DNA of 64,000 bases from Polyodon spathula (GCF_017654505.1 NC_054548.1:24734870-24798869), one strand, 5' to 3'. Numbered from the stretch's first letter, positions 36,470 through 60,929 are shown. Made by a program: numbers and translations. The notes: a model not told the origin generated them from the letters alone.

Positions 36470-36985
36470 GTCAATATAAAAAAATGAACACAATTTGCGC
36501 AGTAATGGTTTGCAATATATAATCTTTTGAAATTCCTGAAGTGGAAGATATTATTGGGATTACATGCCAATGGGGAAAATGAGCTCCATTAAAATAAACC
36601 AAGCGATTTGTTTTCATTGTTCAGATTGTAGTTGTACAGAGACATTACCTCGAGCTTCTGGTCCATGCAGGTTAACAAGGAATATGACAGTAGCATCACA
36701 TGGCTGTAGTTGTGTGGCAGCAGAACTCAGGAAAGATATTTTCTCAGCATGACACTTGTATGGCGCTGGTTACAAAAATTTGATATTATACATAATGTAT
36801 AAATTTTGAGATTTCATTCATTTATTTAAAAGACTGCTGCTCTTGTGTCACCATTTACTCTTGAACCAATGCAGTAGCATTGAAGATCATTTACTATCAT
36901 GTATTATGCACTTTCCGCTGTATTTAATGTATTATGCTTTTTTTTGTACTCTATATCGTGTATTATGCATTTCTCTGTTTTTTCG
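36470..36985. other. Unannotated intergenic DNA
   Basis: Nothing recognisable was found. Confidence 0.4.
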
Positions 36986-36994
36986 TTGTTACTA

Positions 36995-37070
36995 CATCTT
37001 GTAAAGCACTTTGTGATGGTGGTCCACTATGAAAGGTGCTATATAAAATATAGATTGATTGATTGATTTG
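36995..37070 (+). repeat. L2-type 3' tail fragment
   Basis: CTTGTAAAGCACTTTGTGAT and GGTGCTATATAAAATATAGA, followed by (GATT)n, form the 3' tail shared by fish L2 LINEs and their dependent SINEs. A second copy is at 40803-40915. Confidence 0.65.
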
Positions 37071-37079
37071 GTAAGGGAA

Positions 37080-37560
37080 TGTACAGTGAAGTAGATTAAA
37101 ATAACTAACATTAGTGCTCATAAACTGCTCCATTAAAAAAAAAAGACAAAAAGAAAACTGGAACATAGATAATAGCAAAAACAGTAGACGAAAGATAACA
37201 AATATGATTTGCGCTCACAAATAGTTACATGTAGATGTCTACAAGCAAACAGAGCTATGCATATACTGTAGAGATAAAACTTCTACAAACAAGGTTCTTC
37301 CTGAATGGAAAAAACGCTGTTATGAAAGCAGATCTTTCATTTTTAAGGTAATTATGCATGAGTATTATTCATCTAACTGTGTGTATTTAAGTGTTGCTTA
37401 AATTGGTTGTAATTTAATAACTGATATTTACATGCAATCTCTCCTAGACAGCAATGAAATTGCAAGACATTCTGTTGCTTCTTTATAAGGATTCAGTACC
37501 AAATCCAGGCTAATTGGGTAGATTCCTTTTTGACAAGTCAATATTGGTGGTTCATTTTTG
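37080..37560. other. Unannotated intergenic DNA
   Basis: No gene or repeat was recognised between the L2 tail and the LTR element. Confidence 0.4.
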
Positions 37561-37565
37561 GATGA

Positions 37566-37979
37566 TGTGGCAGGCTGGCGAGTGGATAGAGGCCCAGAGA
37601 CAGACTGCAGTTCAAAAAAATAACTATTTTATTATAAACACAAAATGAAAGGGCACAAGGGCCAAAACAAAGCAATTTAAACACAAAAAAAGATAAAAAG
37701 CAAAACTTACAAAAATAACAGTTTCCAGGCTGGGCAATGCCTTCACTGGATTCAAACTTTCTAAACAACCAAAAAAAAAACCAACCTGCTTTCTCAGCTC
37801 CCTCTCTCCAAATGAGAAGCAGAGGCCTCCTTTTATATCAGGTGGCTGGGCGCTGATTGATCGTTAATCAACCTAATCAACTAATCAACCCCAGCCACCT
37901 GAACATAATAAACCCAGGCAGGCAGGGGAAGTTAACCCCATCCCTGCCAATTTAAAGGGCAGAGCTTTGCTCTGCCACA
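37566..37979 (-). repeat. 3' LTR of family B element
   Basis: On the minus strand: TGTGGCAGAGC start with a small inverted repeat (GGCAGAGC/GCTCTGCC) and a GGCAGGGATGGGGTTAA motif. It continues with a hairpin caggtggctggg/cccagccacctg (37839-37850 with 37890-37901), an adjoining TATA box TGATATAAAAGG, and ATAATAAAATAG as polyadenylation signal. Confidence 0.88.
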
Positions 37980-37984
37980 CACCT

Positions 37985-38480
37985 CCCCCCATGTACAACG
38001 TACACCGGCCGCAATCGGCCAACTCCCCCCTTCCCCCCACCCTCCCCACCCCCCTCCCCCCAAGAGTCCAATTATGTCCCTTGGGTGGGCTGTTATGGTG
38101 GGTGGTGGTGGGCGGGGTTGATGTCGGAGCCCCCAAGCCTTCTTTGGTTGAGGGGGCCCCGAATCTCCAAGGTAGGCGGTACGCGACGGCTGCCGAGGAA
38201 CAGTGACCGGGGCATCGGCCCGGCTCCCTCTGGTGGCGGCGGCGGCGGCGGCCCGGCTCCCTCTGGCGGCGGCGGCGGCGGCCCGGCTCCCTCTGGTGGC
38301 GGAGGCGAGGCGGCGGCGGCCCGGCTCCCTCTGGTGGCGGAGGCGGCGGCCCGGCTCCCTCTGGTGGCGGAGGCGGCGGCCCGGCTCCCTCTGGCGGCGG
38401 CGGCGGCGGCGGCCCGGCTCCCTCTGCCGGCGGAGGCGGCCCGGCTCCCTCTGGCGGCGGCGGATCCTCACCCCTCTCTG
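37985..38480 (-). repeat. GC-rich tandem repeats encoding REPGRR-type units
   Basis: Repeats of about 30-36 bases are built on GGCGGCGGC and CCCGGCTCCCTCTGG. On the minus strand they read as QREPGRRRR-like units. The array is strongly GC- and CpG-rich compared with the surrounding DNA and is part of the family B internal region. Confidence 0.75.
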
Positions 38481-38960
38481 GCTCTGGGGCGACGGCAGAT
38501 CCTCCTCCCTCTCTGGCTCTGGGAGCGACGGAGGCTCCTCCTCCCTCTCTGGCTCTGGGAGCGACGGCGGCTCCTCCTCCCTCTCTGGCTCTGGGAGCGA
38601 CGGCGGCTCCTCCTCCCTCTCTGGCTCTGGGAGCGACGGCAGCTCCTCACCCCTCTCTGGCTCTGGGGACGACGGCGGCTCCTCTCCCTCTCTGGCTCTG
38701 GGGACGACGGCGGCTCCTCACCCCTCTCTGGCTCTGGGGACGACGGCGGCTCCTCCTCCCTCTCTGGCTCTGGGGACGACGGCGGCTCCTCACCCCTCTC
38801 TGGCTCTGGGGACGACGGCAGCTCCTCACCCCTCTCTGGCTCTGGGGACGGCAGCCCCTCACTCCTCCCTCTCTGGCTCTCGGGAAGGCGGCTCACCCCT
38901 CTCTGGCTCTCGGGAAGGCGGCTCACCACTCCCTCTCTCGGGAAGGCGGCTCTCGGGAAG
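38470..38960 (-). repeat. 36-base tandem repeats encoding SSPEPERGEEPP units
   Basis: About a dozen copies built on CCCTCTCTGGCTCTGGG plus GACGACGGCGGCTCCTC. Because the period is a multiple of three, all frames stay open: the minus strand gives SSPEPERGEEPP or RRPQSQRGVRSC, the plus strand gives SLSGSGDDGGSS. The minus PEPERGEE frame is in line with Gag but is one frameshift away from it. Confidence 0.8.
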
Positions 38961-39485
38961 GCGGCTCACCCCTCTTTATTGGAGTGACCGGGGCATCTCC
39001 CATGTCTACCGCCAGGTAATTAACCACCATGAGGGCAACCTCTGGGAAGGAGGCCGGGTGGTGCTGTTCCTCCCACTGTTCCCACCTCTCCCCATCTCGA
39101 CGCCACAGCGTGTTGATAACTATGGGGAGATCGTGGACGAGGTCTGCCTCAGGGTGCATCAACCAGTCCCAGATCCCTGGATCTCCTGGTGAAGGTGGTG
39201 GTGCTGGAGGTAGTGGGGTGGCTCCTGATGCCCGGGGTGAACACGGCACCTCTTCCTGGGCCTGGTTGTAGGGGCATCCTGCCCAGTTGTGGCCGTCCTC
39301 CTCACACCGGCCACACCAGTTTGCCGGTGGCACGTCTGGGCAGGACCGCCAACGATGGTCCTCCTTCCCGCACCAGGAACACCAGGGGAAGAGGCTGGCC
39401 GGGTCCTCCAGCGGTGGCTGCAGCAGCTTACATTTCTTCAGCTGCTGCTGCTTTTCCTGCTTTTGTCGCTGTCTGCTCTTTCCCA

Positions 39486-39490
<5 letters not shown>
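38923..39490 (-). CDS. Gag-like protein with two CCHC zinc knuckles, family B element
   Basis: The most likely start is MGKSRQRQKQEKQQQ at about 39486, a basic, Gln-rich N-terminus just inside an A-rich tract. Two zinc knuckles follow: CSWCGKEDHRWRSC and CGRCEEDGHNWAGC, both C-X2-C-X4-H-X4-C, as in retroviral-type nucleocapsid domains that bind RNA. Then come a Pro-rich linker and the segment DWLMHPEADLVHDLPIVINTLWRRDGERWEQWEE. The frame ends at 38923 (SREREW, stop) where the tandem-repeat region begins, and a frameshift there separates it from the repeat-encoded part. It could help package the element RNA using enzymes supplied by another element. Usual Gag matrix and capsid regions are absent. 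Confidence 0.65.

Positions 39491-39524
<34 letters not shown>
39489..39524. repeat. Poly(A) tract (plus strand)
   Basis: About 34 consecutive A residues upstream of the Gag-like start codon in the minus-strand element. It would appear as poly(U) in the element RNA leader. Confidence 0.9.
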
Positions 39525-39525
<1 letters not shown>

Positions 39526-39600
39526 CCCAAAAATTCCACAAAACAAAACAAAAATACTGCTCTGAGCCTCTAGGTGGCGCTATCCCACTTTGACACCAAA

Positions 39601-40013
39601 TGTGGCAGGCTGGCGAGTGGATAGAGGCCCAGAGACAGACTGCAGTTCAAAAAAATAACTATTTTATTATAAACACAAAATGAAAGGGCACAAGGGCCAA
39701 AACAAAGCAATTTAAACACAAAAAAGATAAAAAGCAAAACTTACAAAAATAACAGTTTCCAGGCTGGGCAATGCCTTCACTGGATTCAAACTTTCTAAAC
39801 AACCAAAAAAAAAAACAACCTGTTTCCTCAGCTCCCTCTCTCCAAATGAGAAGCAGAGGCCTCCTTTTATATCAGGTGGCTGGGCGCTGATTGATCGTTA
39901 ATCAACCTAATCAACTAATCAACCCCAGCCACCTGAACATAATAAACCCAGGCAGGCAGGGGAAGTTAACCCCATCCCTGCCAATTTAAAGGGCAGAGCT
40001 TTGCTCTGCCACA
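39601..40013 (-). repeat. 5' LTR of family B element
   Basis: Nearly identical to 37566-37979 (only a few single-base differences and A-run length changes were seen). It carries the same hairpin, TATA and polyadenylation motifs. The adjoining primer-site-like sequence is at 39583-39600. Confidence 0.88.
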
Positions 40014-40018
40014 GATGA

Positions 40019-40858
40019 ATAATAAGGTTTTTAAAAATATATATTGCTACCTAGCAGGTCAAATAAAAGTTTTTTCGATTTATTTGACTTAATTGTATTA
40101 GTTTATTATACTAAATAGCTAATTTCTCCCAGTGTAAAACCAACCCATTTGACACCTCCTTTTCTGTTATTAACCTACTAGCTGCTTCCCCTAGACTGAC
40201 ATACTTTGTCAGTGAAGACATTGCTGAGGTGAAATGACCTTATAAGCATAACAAACTACATGAAAAGTAAGGATTTCAAACCGAGAGCTTTTCTTTAACT
40301 TCAAATGAGCCTATAACTGAATATTATACACTCATGTTCCAGGGAATTAAAGGGAATTGCCTTTATTTGTATCATCATTTTACAGTGATTTCAGACCATA
40401 GCAATAAAAGCCACGTAACATTAGTTTACAATGCTCTTTCAAATTATAAAAAAAATAAAAAATACACACATATATATATTGCATCAACCCAAAGTTTACA
40501 GTTATACCCGATACCAATATACAAAAAAAAGTATTATATACCAGTATATGTATGCGACAAGAGAATAAAAATAAACCACTGTAAACAATATGGTTTTAGA
40601 CGCATACTCATCATTAAATTGTATTCCCCTCGAGGCCAGTGACATCCTCTAATGGGACAAGAGTAGAATACATTCAAAATTGCTTAAAGTGACCACTTCA
40701 GGGGCTGACCCAAAATGGTTTATAAATGCAGCTGTTTTAATTTGGGATGTACACATGGGGATTCATTAGAGGTCGCTACACACAAGCATTCCCTCTAGTA
40801 GTCTGTAAAGTGCTTTGTCATGGTGGTCCACTGTGAAAGGCACTATATAAAAATAAAG

Positions 40859-40918
<60 letters not shown>

Positions 40919-42010
40919 AGAGGTTTGTCTGTAGTATATATCTGCACAATCTTCTAATCGTTTTCACTGACAACAAGGTGACAAAACTACTCTGATTCAG
41001 GATTCAAATATATGCTGTGTCCCCTTTATATCAGACTGCCCATTATGCTGCAGACCTGGTTATACAGTGGAATGGGAATGGGTCGATTTAACCCATTGTG
41101 CTACAGACTGCAGCACTATAAAGAGGGAGCACTGTACTGTACACGGTCCATACTTCTTGCATCATGTATGTATGTATGTATATATGCATGTATGTTTAGA
41201 TCACATATTTCTATTTACAAAAACCTGACCACAATTCCTATCATCTCCTATTTTCGCAACTTAAAGTACAATTATGCTTAGAAAATACTCATTTTAAAAT
41301 ATGTTTTATTATGTAATTACAACACCCATACTATATACCATATTACTGAAAACCGGCAACTTCATTTTATAAAATTCATTAAATATAAATTCATTATATA
41401 CCTAATATGCAATTGGTTTCTGAGGTCTCCACTGCTACACCTTGCCAGGTGTGTCAGGAACCATCTTATGGGGCATGTTAAGGTAAAAAGAAAAAGCAAG
41501 CAACTGAAATTCCATTTGGCAATACATGGTTAAGCATAGTAACTAAACATGATTATAAAAACAAACATGTAAAACATGACATTTAAATCAAATACAAAAT
41601 ATTTTAAAGTATAAACAAAATTTGAAAAGATATTTTGACTGTGTGTGTTTTGAGCAAGCGATGTGATTGACACCCGCAGAAACCACATTTCTAAAAGTGT
41701 TCCAGCAGTTCTGCAATCACACACATTGCAGGACTAGTTATACAGTAGATGCGTGAGATTGCATACTTGCCAGAGTACTTATTTTTGCTAAACGATATTT
41801 CTAAGTTCTAAAAAATAAACAGAGGAAATGACAGGAAAGAAATAAAGATGGCTGGATTCACACCCTACCTTACCTAAGGTAACATTAGGTAGTCCAATAT
41901 TAGTGCCAAACTGGGGTCTGTTAAACCCTGATGTTTAAATTGAATTAATAAAATAAAGGGATCCGTTCTCCAGTGCTTAGTCTCTTTCTAAAAACAATAC
42001 AGCAAGCAAG
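40019..42010. other. Intergenic DNA downstream of GPA33
   Basis: No gene was recognised; MAEL, which lies here in mammals, was not seen. The segment holds an L2-type tail (40803-40915) ending in a (TTA)n run of about 18 units. A possible GPA33 polyadenylation signal on the minus strand (AATAAA) lies at about 41303-41308. Confidence 0.5.
40803..40915 (+). repeat. L2-type 3' tail with (TTA)n
   Basis: GTAAAGTGCTTTGTCATGG and AGGCACTATATAAAAATAAA, then (TTA)n. It is homologous to 36995-37070. Confidence 0.7.
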
Positions 42011-42015
42011 TATAC

Positions 42016-56372
<14,357 letters not shown>

Positions 56373-56699
56373 TGTATAGTTGATTTTCCTTTACAAACAC
56401 TAACGTTATAACACAAAACAGCGATGTTTACAATGTGTTAACAAATCCGCATTTCATTCGACTTAAAAAAAAAAAAAAAAAAAAAAGAAGTCCTCAACCA
56501 GCTGAAGTTGTTGCTGCTTGTGTTCCACCTCTCTTACCGCCCACCGTTTTGTTTGTGTGTTTGAACGTCACGAACTGAGTAAAGCAATCGCACAATATCA
56601 GAAGTTCACTCCTCTGTCATGGAATTAATTAGCTTGCCCACATGGGAAACGCTAGATGTATCGAATTATTTTTTTAACAGCCGCTACTGAGAAGCAATA

Positions 56700-56712
<13 letters not shown>
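56373..56712 (-). other. GPA33: GPA33 upstream region
   Basis: The presumed promoter lies here on the minus strand. I saw no convincing TATA box or other defined site; an A-run of about 24 lies at 56463-56486. Confidence 0.35.

Positions 56713-56784
<72 letters not shown>
56713..56784. repeat. (TA)n microsatellite
   Basis: About 36 TA units, 340 bases upstream of GPA33 exon 1. Confidence 0.95.
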
Positions 56785-56785
<1 letters not shown>

Positions 56786-57289
56786 GCGTTAGTTATCTAT
56801 CTGTCTAAGATAAATAAATGTAATATACATTTTGTAGATTTTAAAGCGATCTTTATTGACGGGAGTATAGATTCATGTGCTACAGAGGCAGAAGTTATGG
56901 CAACTGTAGACCCCCTAAATAGGCCCATGCACGTATAACTAGACTTAAAAAATAAGGATTGTTTTAATTACGACGGCGCAATATATTACGACGGCACAGC
57001 TATTAAATACAAGAACGATCCAATTCATATTTTATACAACAATAACAATTTCTCAGTTATTGTATTTAAAGACAATGAAACTGGAAGAAAATCTGAATAC
57101 TGTGGCACCATTAAGAAATATAATTAAAAAAACAAACAAACAAACAAACAAAAACAAACAGTACAAAATAAACCAGTTTAAAGTAAATAATAACCTGCAA
57201 AATAGAGAACTAAACGTGACAGAGAACAGAAAAAGAAAGACAGGTGACCCAAAAATGGAAATGGTACTAAATACACTAAAGATAACACA

Positions 57290-58108
57290 GAAAACATGGT
57301 ATTTAATTTATCAAGTAAAACTTTAACCATATCCCAAAAAGCAGGATTGAGTAAAGGACTTAAGTCTATACCGATTAAAAATACACTGATAAAGATAAAC
57401 TGGCCACCAAATTAAAGGAGTGGGAGAGATGCATGAGATTAGCAATCGCATGAGATTAAATAATCTCAGATTCAGAGGGTAATTATGAGTATGAGATTAA
57501 GATTAATAGTACAAGCAGGGACTCCTCCGGATGGAAGAGATAAATGGTAGCTATGTATATTGAAGTAGTTAAACAAGAAATTATAGTAGGACTAAAGAAA
57601 ACATGTAAACTTAATTTAACCAATATTGAAGAACAAGCTATGACTGAGTTGTTAAATGATGATGATATAAGTATAAGACTAGCAGATAAGGGATCGGGAA
57701 TAGTGATAGTGAACACAGATGACTATATGAAATCTGAAAAATGTGAATTAAATAATACAGATACATGTGAAGAAGTTAAAATAAGATCAATAAATCGGTA
57801 AAAAAGAGGTTAAGGAAATTGCAGAGAGACTATACAATAAAGGCATTATATCAAAAGAATTAAACAAATACATGCAGCCACATAATGCAAGAACAGGCCT
57901 AGCAAGAGGAAATATTAATATGCACAAAAAATATCACCCTATGCAAATGAGTCAGCACGATTGATAATCCAACACACATAATACCTGAAATAGCAGAAAA
58001 ACAATTTGGGTCACACGTTGAGAAATGACCAAGCTATATTAAGGATACAACACAATTTTTAAAAAGACTTGAAACACTAAAGCACAACATTCCAGAGAAT
58101 ACAATTGT
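57290..58108 (+). pseudogene. Penelope-like retroelement, RT N-terminal remnant
   Basis: Penelope-like elements encode a telomerase-like RT and a GIY-YIG nuclease. Successive fragments in changing frames read NLSSKTLTISQKAGLSKGLK, MYIEVVKQEII (57553), ISIRLADKGSGIVIVNTDDY (57660-57720; the ADKG-IV motif is diagnostic), LYNKGIISKELNKYM (57830), and YIKDTTQFLKRLETLKHNIP (58030-58095). All occur in the expected Penelope order. The remainder of the RT and the nuclease are missing: at 58108 the homology stops and DIRS sequence begins. There are several frame breaks. Confidence 0.7.
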
Positions 58109-59046
58109 CCTAAGGTGGAATAGTAAACACCACATTGGCATCCTAAGGTGCCATAGAGTGTAGTACAGATGCTCCAAATAGTGGAGCAGAGGAACCAGTA
58201 CTTTCAACCGGTAAAACCTCATAAAAGTATGCAGTGTAGCCCAACTGGCTGCTGCGCAAATGTCAGACACCAGCACCCCTCTAAAGAGGGCCCAGGATGT
58301 CGCCATACCCCTAGTGGAATGCGCCTTCAACTGCCCTGGTGGTGGAAGGCCTGCAGCTTCATAAGCTAACTTAATAGCATCCACTATCCAATGGGAAAGG
58401 TGTTGTTTAGACAACAGCTGACCCAAGGTCTTGGAACCATGGCATATGCCCGCACAGGGCAGAGCATGTGTAACTGTTCTTCCTCTGGGGAAGAAAAAGG
58501 AGGAGGATGGAACGCCATCAACTCGACTGGTTGGTTCATGTGAAATGGAGCTATGACCTTAGGTAAAAAGGCTGGATTTGGGCGCATGGAGACCTTAGAA
58601 CCGTCTCCTGCGAAACGAGTACATGATGGATGCACTGACAGTGCATGTAACTCGCTGACATGTTTGGCTGACACCACTAACAGCAGAAACGCGGTTTTAA
58701 TAGACATGAGCTTCATATCCGCAGTGTGGAGAGGCTCGAATGGTGCCTTGGTAAGGGCTTCTAGCACCACGTCAAGGCTCCATGATGGTAAACTGGTCGT
58801 TCTTGGGGGTCGCAAACGTCTTGCGCTCTTGAGGAACTGCGATGCCAGAAAATGGCAAACTGGTGATAACCCGTCAATGCGTACATGGCAAGCTGATATG
58901 GCGGCTAAATACACTTTAAGTGTAGAGGGAGATTTCCCTTCATCTAACAGTTTATGTAGAAACTGTAATATCGCTGCCATAGGACACGATATTGGGTCAT
59001 GGCCCCCCACCAGACACCAATCTTGGAACAACTGCCACTTGTACAT
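58034..59046 (-). pseudogene. DIRS tyrosine recombinase, frameshifted
   Basis: The first frame (59046-58430) has the SAM-like core-binding domain (YKWQLFQDWC; STLKVYLAAISACH) and the start of the catalytic domain. The first catalytic Arg is replaced by His (SAKHVSELHAL where SAKRVSEL is usual). A frameshift near 58430 leads to LSHWIVDAIKLAYEAAGLPP, the H-x-x-R motif in AHSTRGMATS, and ASWATLHTFMRFYRL with the nucleophilic Tyr. Two lesions make it inactive. Confidence 0.8.
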
Positions 59047-59141
59047 GTACTGTGACCAGGTAGAGGAGCATTAGCACTCTGGCACTCTGAATGGTCGAAA
59101 TCACCGCCATCGAAAGCCCTAAGGCTGGCAGGTGGTCCCAT

Positions 59142-60180
59142 TCAGGGGCCAAGCCCATAGCTGCATGAGCTTGGGGTTCGAGTGCCAAAGTTGGGGTTCG
59201 TAGCGTCCACCAGTGGAAAGGACACTAAACCAGCTTCACTGGCCCCCTGCATAGTAAAGGCCAAAGCCTTGCGAGAAGTCGCAGGAGCAGAGGCCGGAGC
59301 CCCCCAGGTAGACTGCACCTCCTTAACAAAGTCCAGGAATGCCGGAAGCATCCTAACCTGATGGGACTGGGCTGAAGGCGACTCAAACAGAGATCGCCGG
59401 GGAAGCTCTGTCTTAGGCCAATCGATGCCCAAGTGGCGGGTTGCTCTCTCCACCACAGACCACATAGGGTCATCGGTATCCAGCACCTCGGACTCAGTGT
59501 CCTGATCTGAGTGCTGGGAGGCTACCTCAGCCTCTATACTGTCCCCTTCCAGGATGTCAGATGCATCCCTGGAAACCGCATCGATATCCCAGTCCTTCTG
59601 AGGTTGCATTGGAAGGGAGGCGACCGGTGGAGGTTGTTGAGGAGCCACAGGCTGGCTAATGACAGACCCAGTTGGTTGTTCTGGGGCTCGGGACACCGCA
59701 TTGGCTAGGGACATGAGGATGGACTGCTGCCCCATCATAACCTCCATGAATGGAGACATCTTGGAGGTTAACTCCACCACCTCTGACCTGTCTCTGTATC
59801 ACCTATCGCGACGAGAGGAGCGAGAGCATCCTCTGCGTCGAGACGATCTGGAGAGCGACCTAGACTCCTGACGAGGGCGTACCCGAGAAGGGGAGGGGCT
59901 GCTTGCCTGAATGCGTCTGGTGGGGGACCTCTGACCAGAAGGGGAGTCGGGCTGCTTGCCTGATTTCGCCCTTTGTGAAGGGTGATGTCTGGAAGCCAGC
60001 ACAAAGGTGGCAAAAGGCTCTATCCACCAGCGCAGATGCGGCGTGCTCTGGTCCGAGACATGCCACGCAATCATCATGTGGGTCACTGGCAGGCAGCTTT
60101 GCCTGACAGGACGTGCAGTGATGAAAGCCCGACATCTCCGTCGAGCATGGCGCAACGAACATTGAAGGTGCATAGAGCAT
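59142..60180 (-). pseudogene. DIRS Gag-like ORF
   Basis: The upstream part (60180-59860) has a Cys/His-rich segment (HHCTSCQAKLPASDPHDDC, then VACLGPEHA and FCHLC) typical of the N-terminus of vertebrate DIRS Gag. An Arg/Ser-rich stretch follows in another frame (59799-60010; SRSLSRSSRRRGCSRSSRR). The downstream frame (59780-59142) is Gln/Pro-rich then acidic, with WDIDAVSRDASDILEGDS and FLDFVKEVQSTWGAP. It ends where the deletion junction to the RT tail occurs. Confidence 0.65.
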
Positions 60181-60545
60181 CGAGCGTCGAGCGCCTAGAG
60201 TCGAAGCGTCGAGTGTCTAGCGTCGAAGCGCCGAGCGTTGAGCGTCAAAGCGCCAACGCGTCAAGCGTGTAGCTTCGAAGCGCCGACTGTGTAGGCGAGC
60301 GCCGCGTAGAGCGTCGATACGCCAAGCGTAGAGCACCGACGCGCTGAGCGTCGAGGTACATGCGTCGAGCACCGAAGCGTCGAGCAGCGACGTGCCGAGG
60401 TGTGCGCGTCGAGGTGCGCGCGTCGAGTGCCAAGTCCGAAGCGCGGAAGCGCTGCACCAAGCGCCGAAGCGCTGACACCACGCAGAGTGTGAGTACCGAG
60501 CATTGAGACTCCAGCACGAGACGCGTAAGCATCAGCTGACCCGTA
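60165..60545. repeat. CpG-rich array of GCGTCGAG/GCGCCGAAG motifs
   Basis: About 35 imperfect copies of a 9-11 base motif (GCGTCGAGC, GCGCCGAAG and variants) run for about 380 bases at the outer end of the DIRS Gag. The CpG density is far above the rest of the window. All frames are open but no protein is inferred. Confidence 0.8.
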
Positions 60546-60855
60546 GAGCGGAGACGCTAGTGCTGGTACAGTGTCTTATTGGTGAATACTAACCTTGTTG
60601 CTTAAGGGAGTATATATTTGGTGGTCGTCTTCTGAATGGTGAAAAAAGGGAATTTTTTTTTGGGACGTTTCAGCAAGTGCTTAGTGACTGTAGGAGTGAC
60701 TGTAGGGCAGGCCGTACAGCTACCACGTGGTGGGGAAACACACAGCAGTGAAAAGATTTATATAGGGCTGCAGAGCAGACTCCACACACACGCAGTCTAG
60801 CCAGAGGCAAGACCGAGGCTGCAGTGCACACATGGCCAAACCAACAACACGCATC

Positions 60856-60858
<3 letters not shown>
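60546..60858. other. DIRS-flanking DNA, unresolved
   Basis: Probably the untranslated or terminal part of the DIRS element; no inverted terminal repeat could be demonstrated. Confidence 0.3.

Positions 60859-60929
<71 letters not shown>

Larger units (their letters stand above)
37561..40018 (-). mobile_element. Non-autonomous LTR retrotransposon (family B) with 5-bp target duplication
   Basis: The element is 2448 bases (37566-40013) between exact direct repeats GATGA at 37561-37565 and 40014-40018. LTRs are 37566-37979 and 39601-40013, nearly identical, starting TGTGGCA and ending TGCCACA. Reading on the minus strand, the 5' LTR (39601-40013) is followed by a primer-binding-like TGGTGTCAAAGTGGGAT ending at 39599. 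A purine tract, ATGGGGGGAGGTG, directly precedes the 3' LTR. The 1.6 kb inside encodes a two-zinc-knuckle protein and long tandem repeats but no protease, reverse transcriptase or integrase. The near-identical LTRs point to a fairly recent insertion. Confidence 0.88.
58109..60560 (-). mobile_element. DIRS-type retrotransposon, deletion derivative without RT
   Basis: DIRS elements integrate with a tyrosine recombinase instead of a DDE integrase. On the minus strand the order is Gag-like ORF (60180-59142), then a short remnant of the RT/RNase H 3' end (about 59185-59080), then the tyrosine recombinase (59046-58034). The RT, RNase H and methyltransferase-like parts are gone. The Penelope remnant at 57.3-58.1 kb abuts its downstream end. 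Confidence 0.75.

Noticed and set aside
38085..39192. Plus-strand frames of 300-330 codons in the LTR element
   Set aside because: They run antisense to the zinc-knuckle frame through tandem repeats with a period divisible by three; no domain is visible.
41161..41190. Short (ATGT)n run
   Set aside because: Too short and common to be informative.
32214..42010. Search for MAEL exons between ILDR2 and GPA33
   Set aside because: No HMG-box or MAEL-domain coding segment could be recognised; the open frames here belong to the LINE and LTR elements.
57060..57326. 88-codon Lys/Asn-rich frame before the Penelope motifs
   Set aside because: Contains an (AAAC)n run and low-complexity sequence; it may be element leader but no domain supports a gene.
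58553..59074. 173-codon plus-strand frame
   Set aside because: Antisense shadow of the DIRS recombinase.
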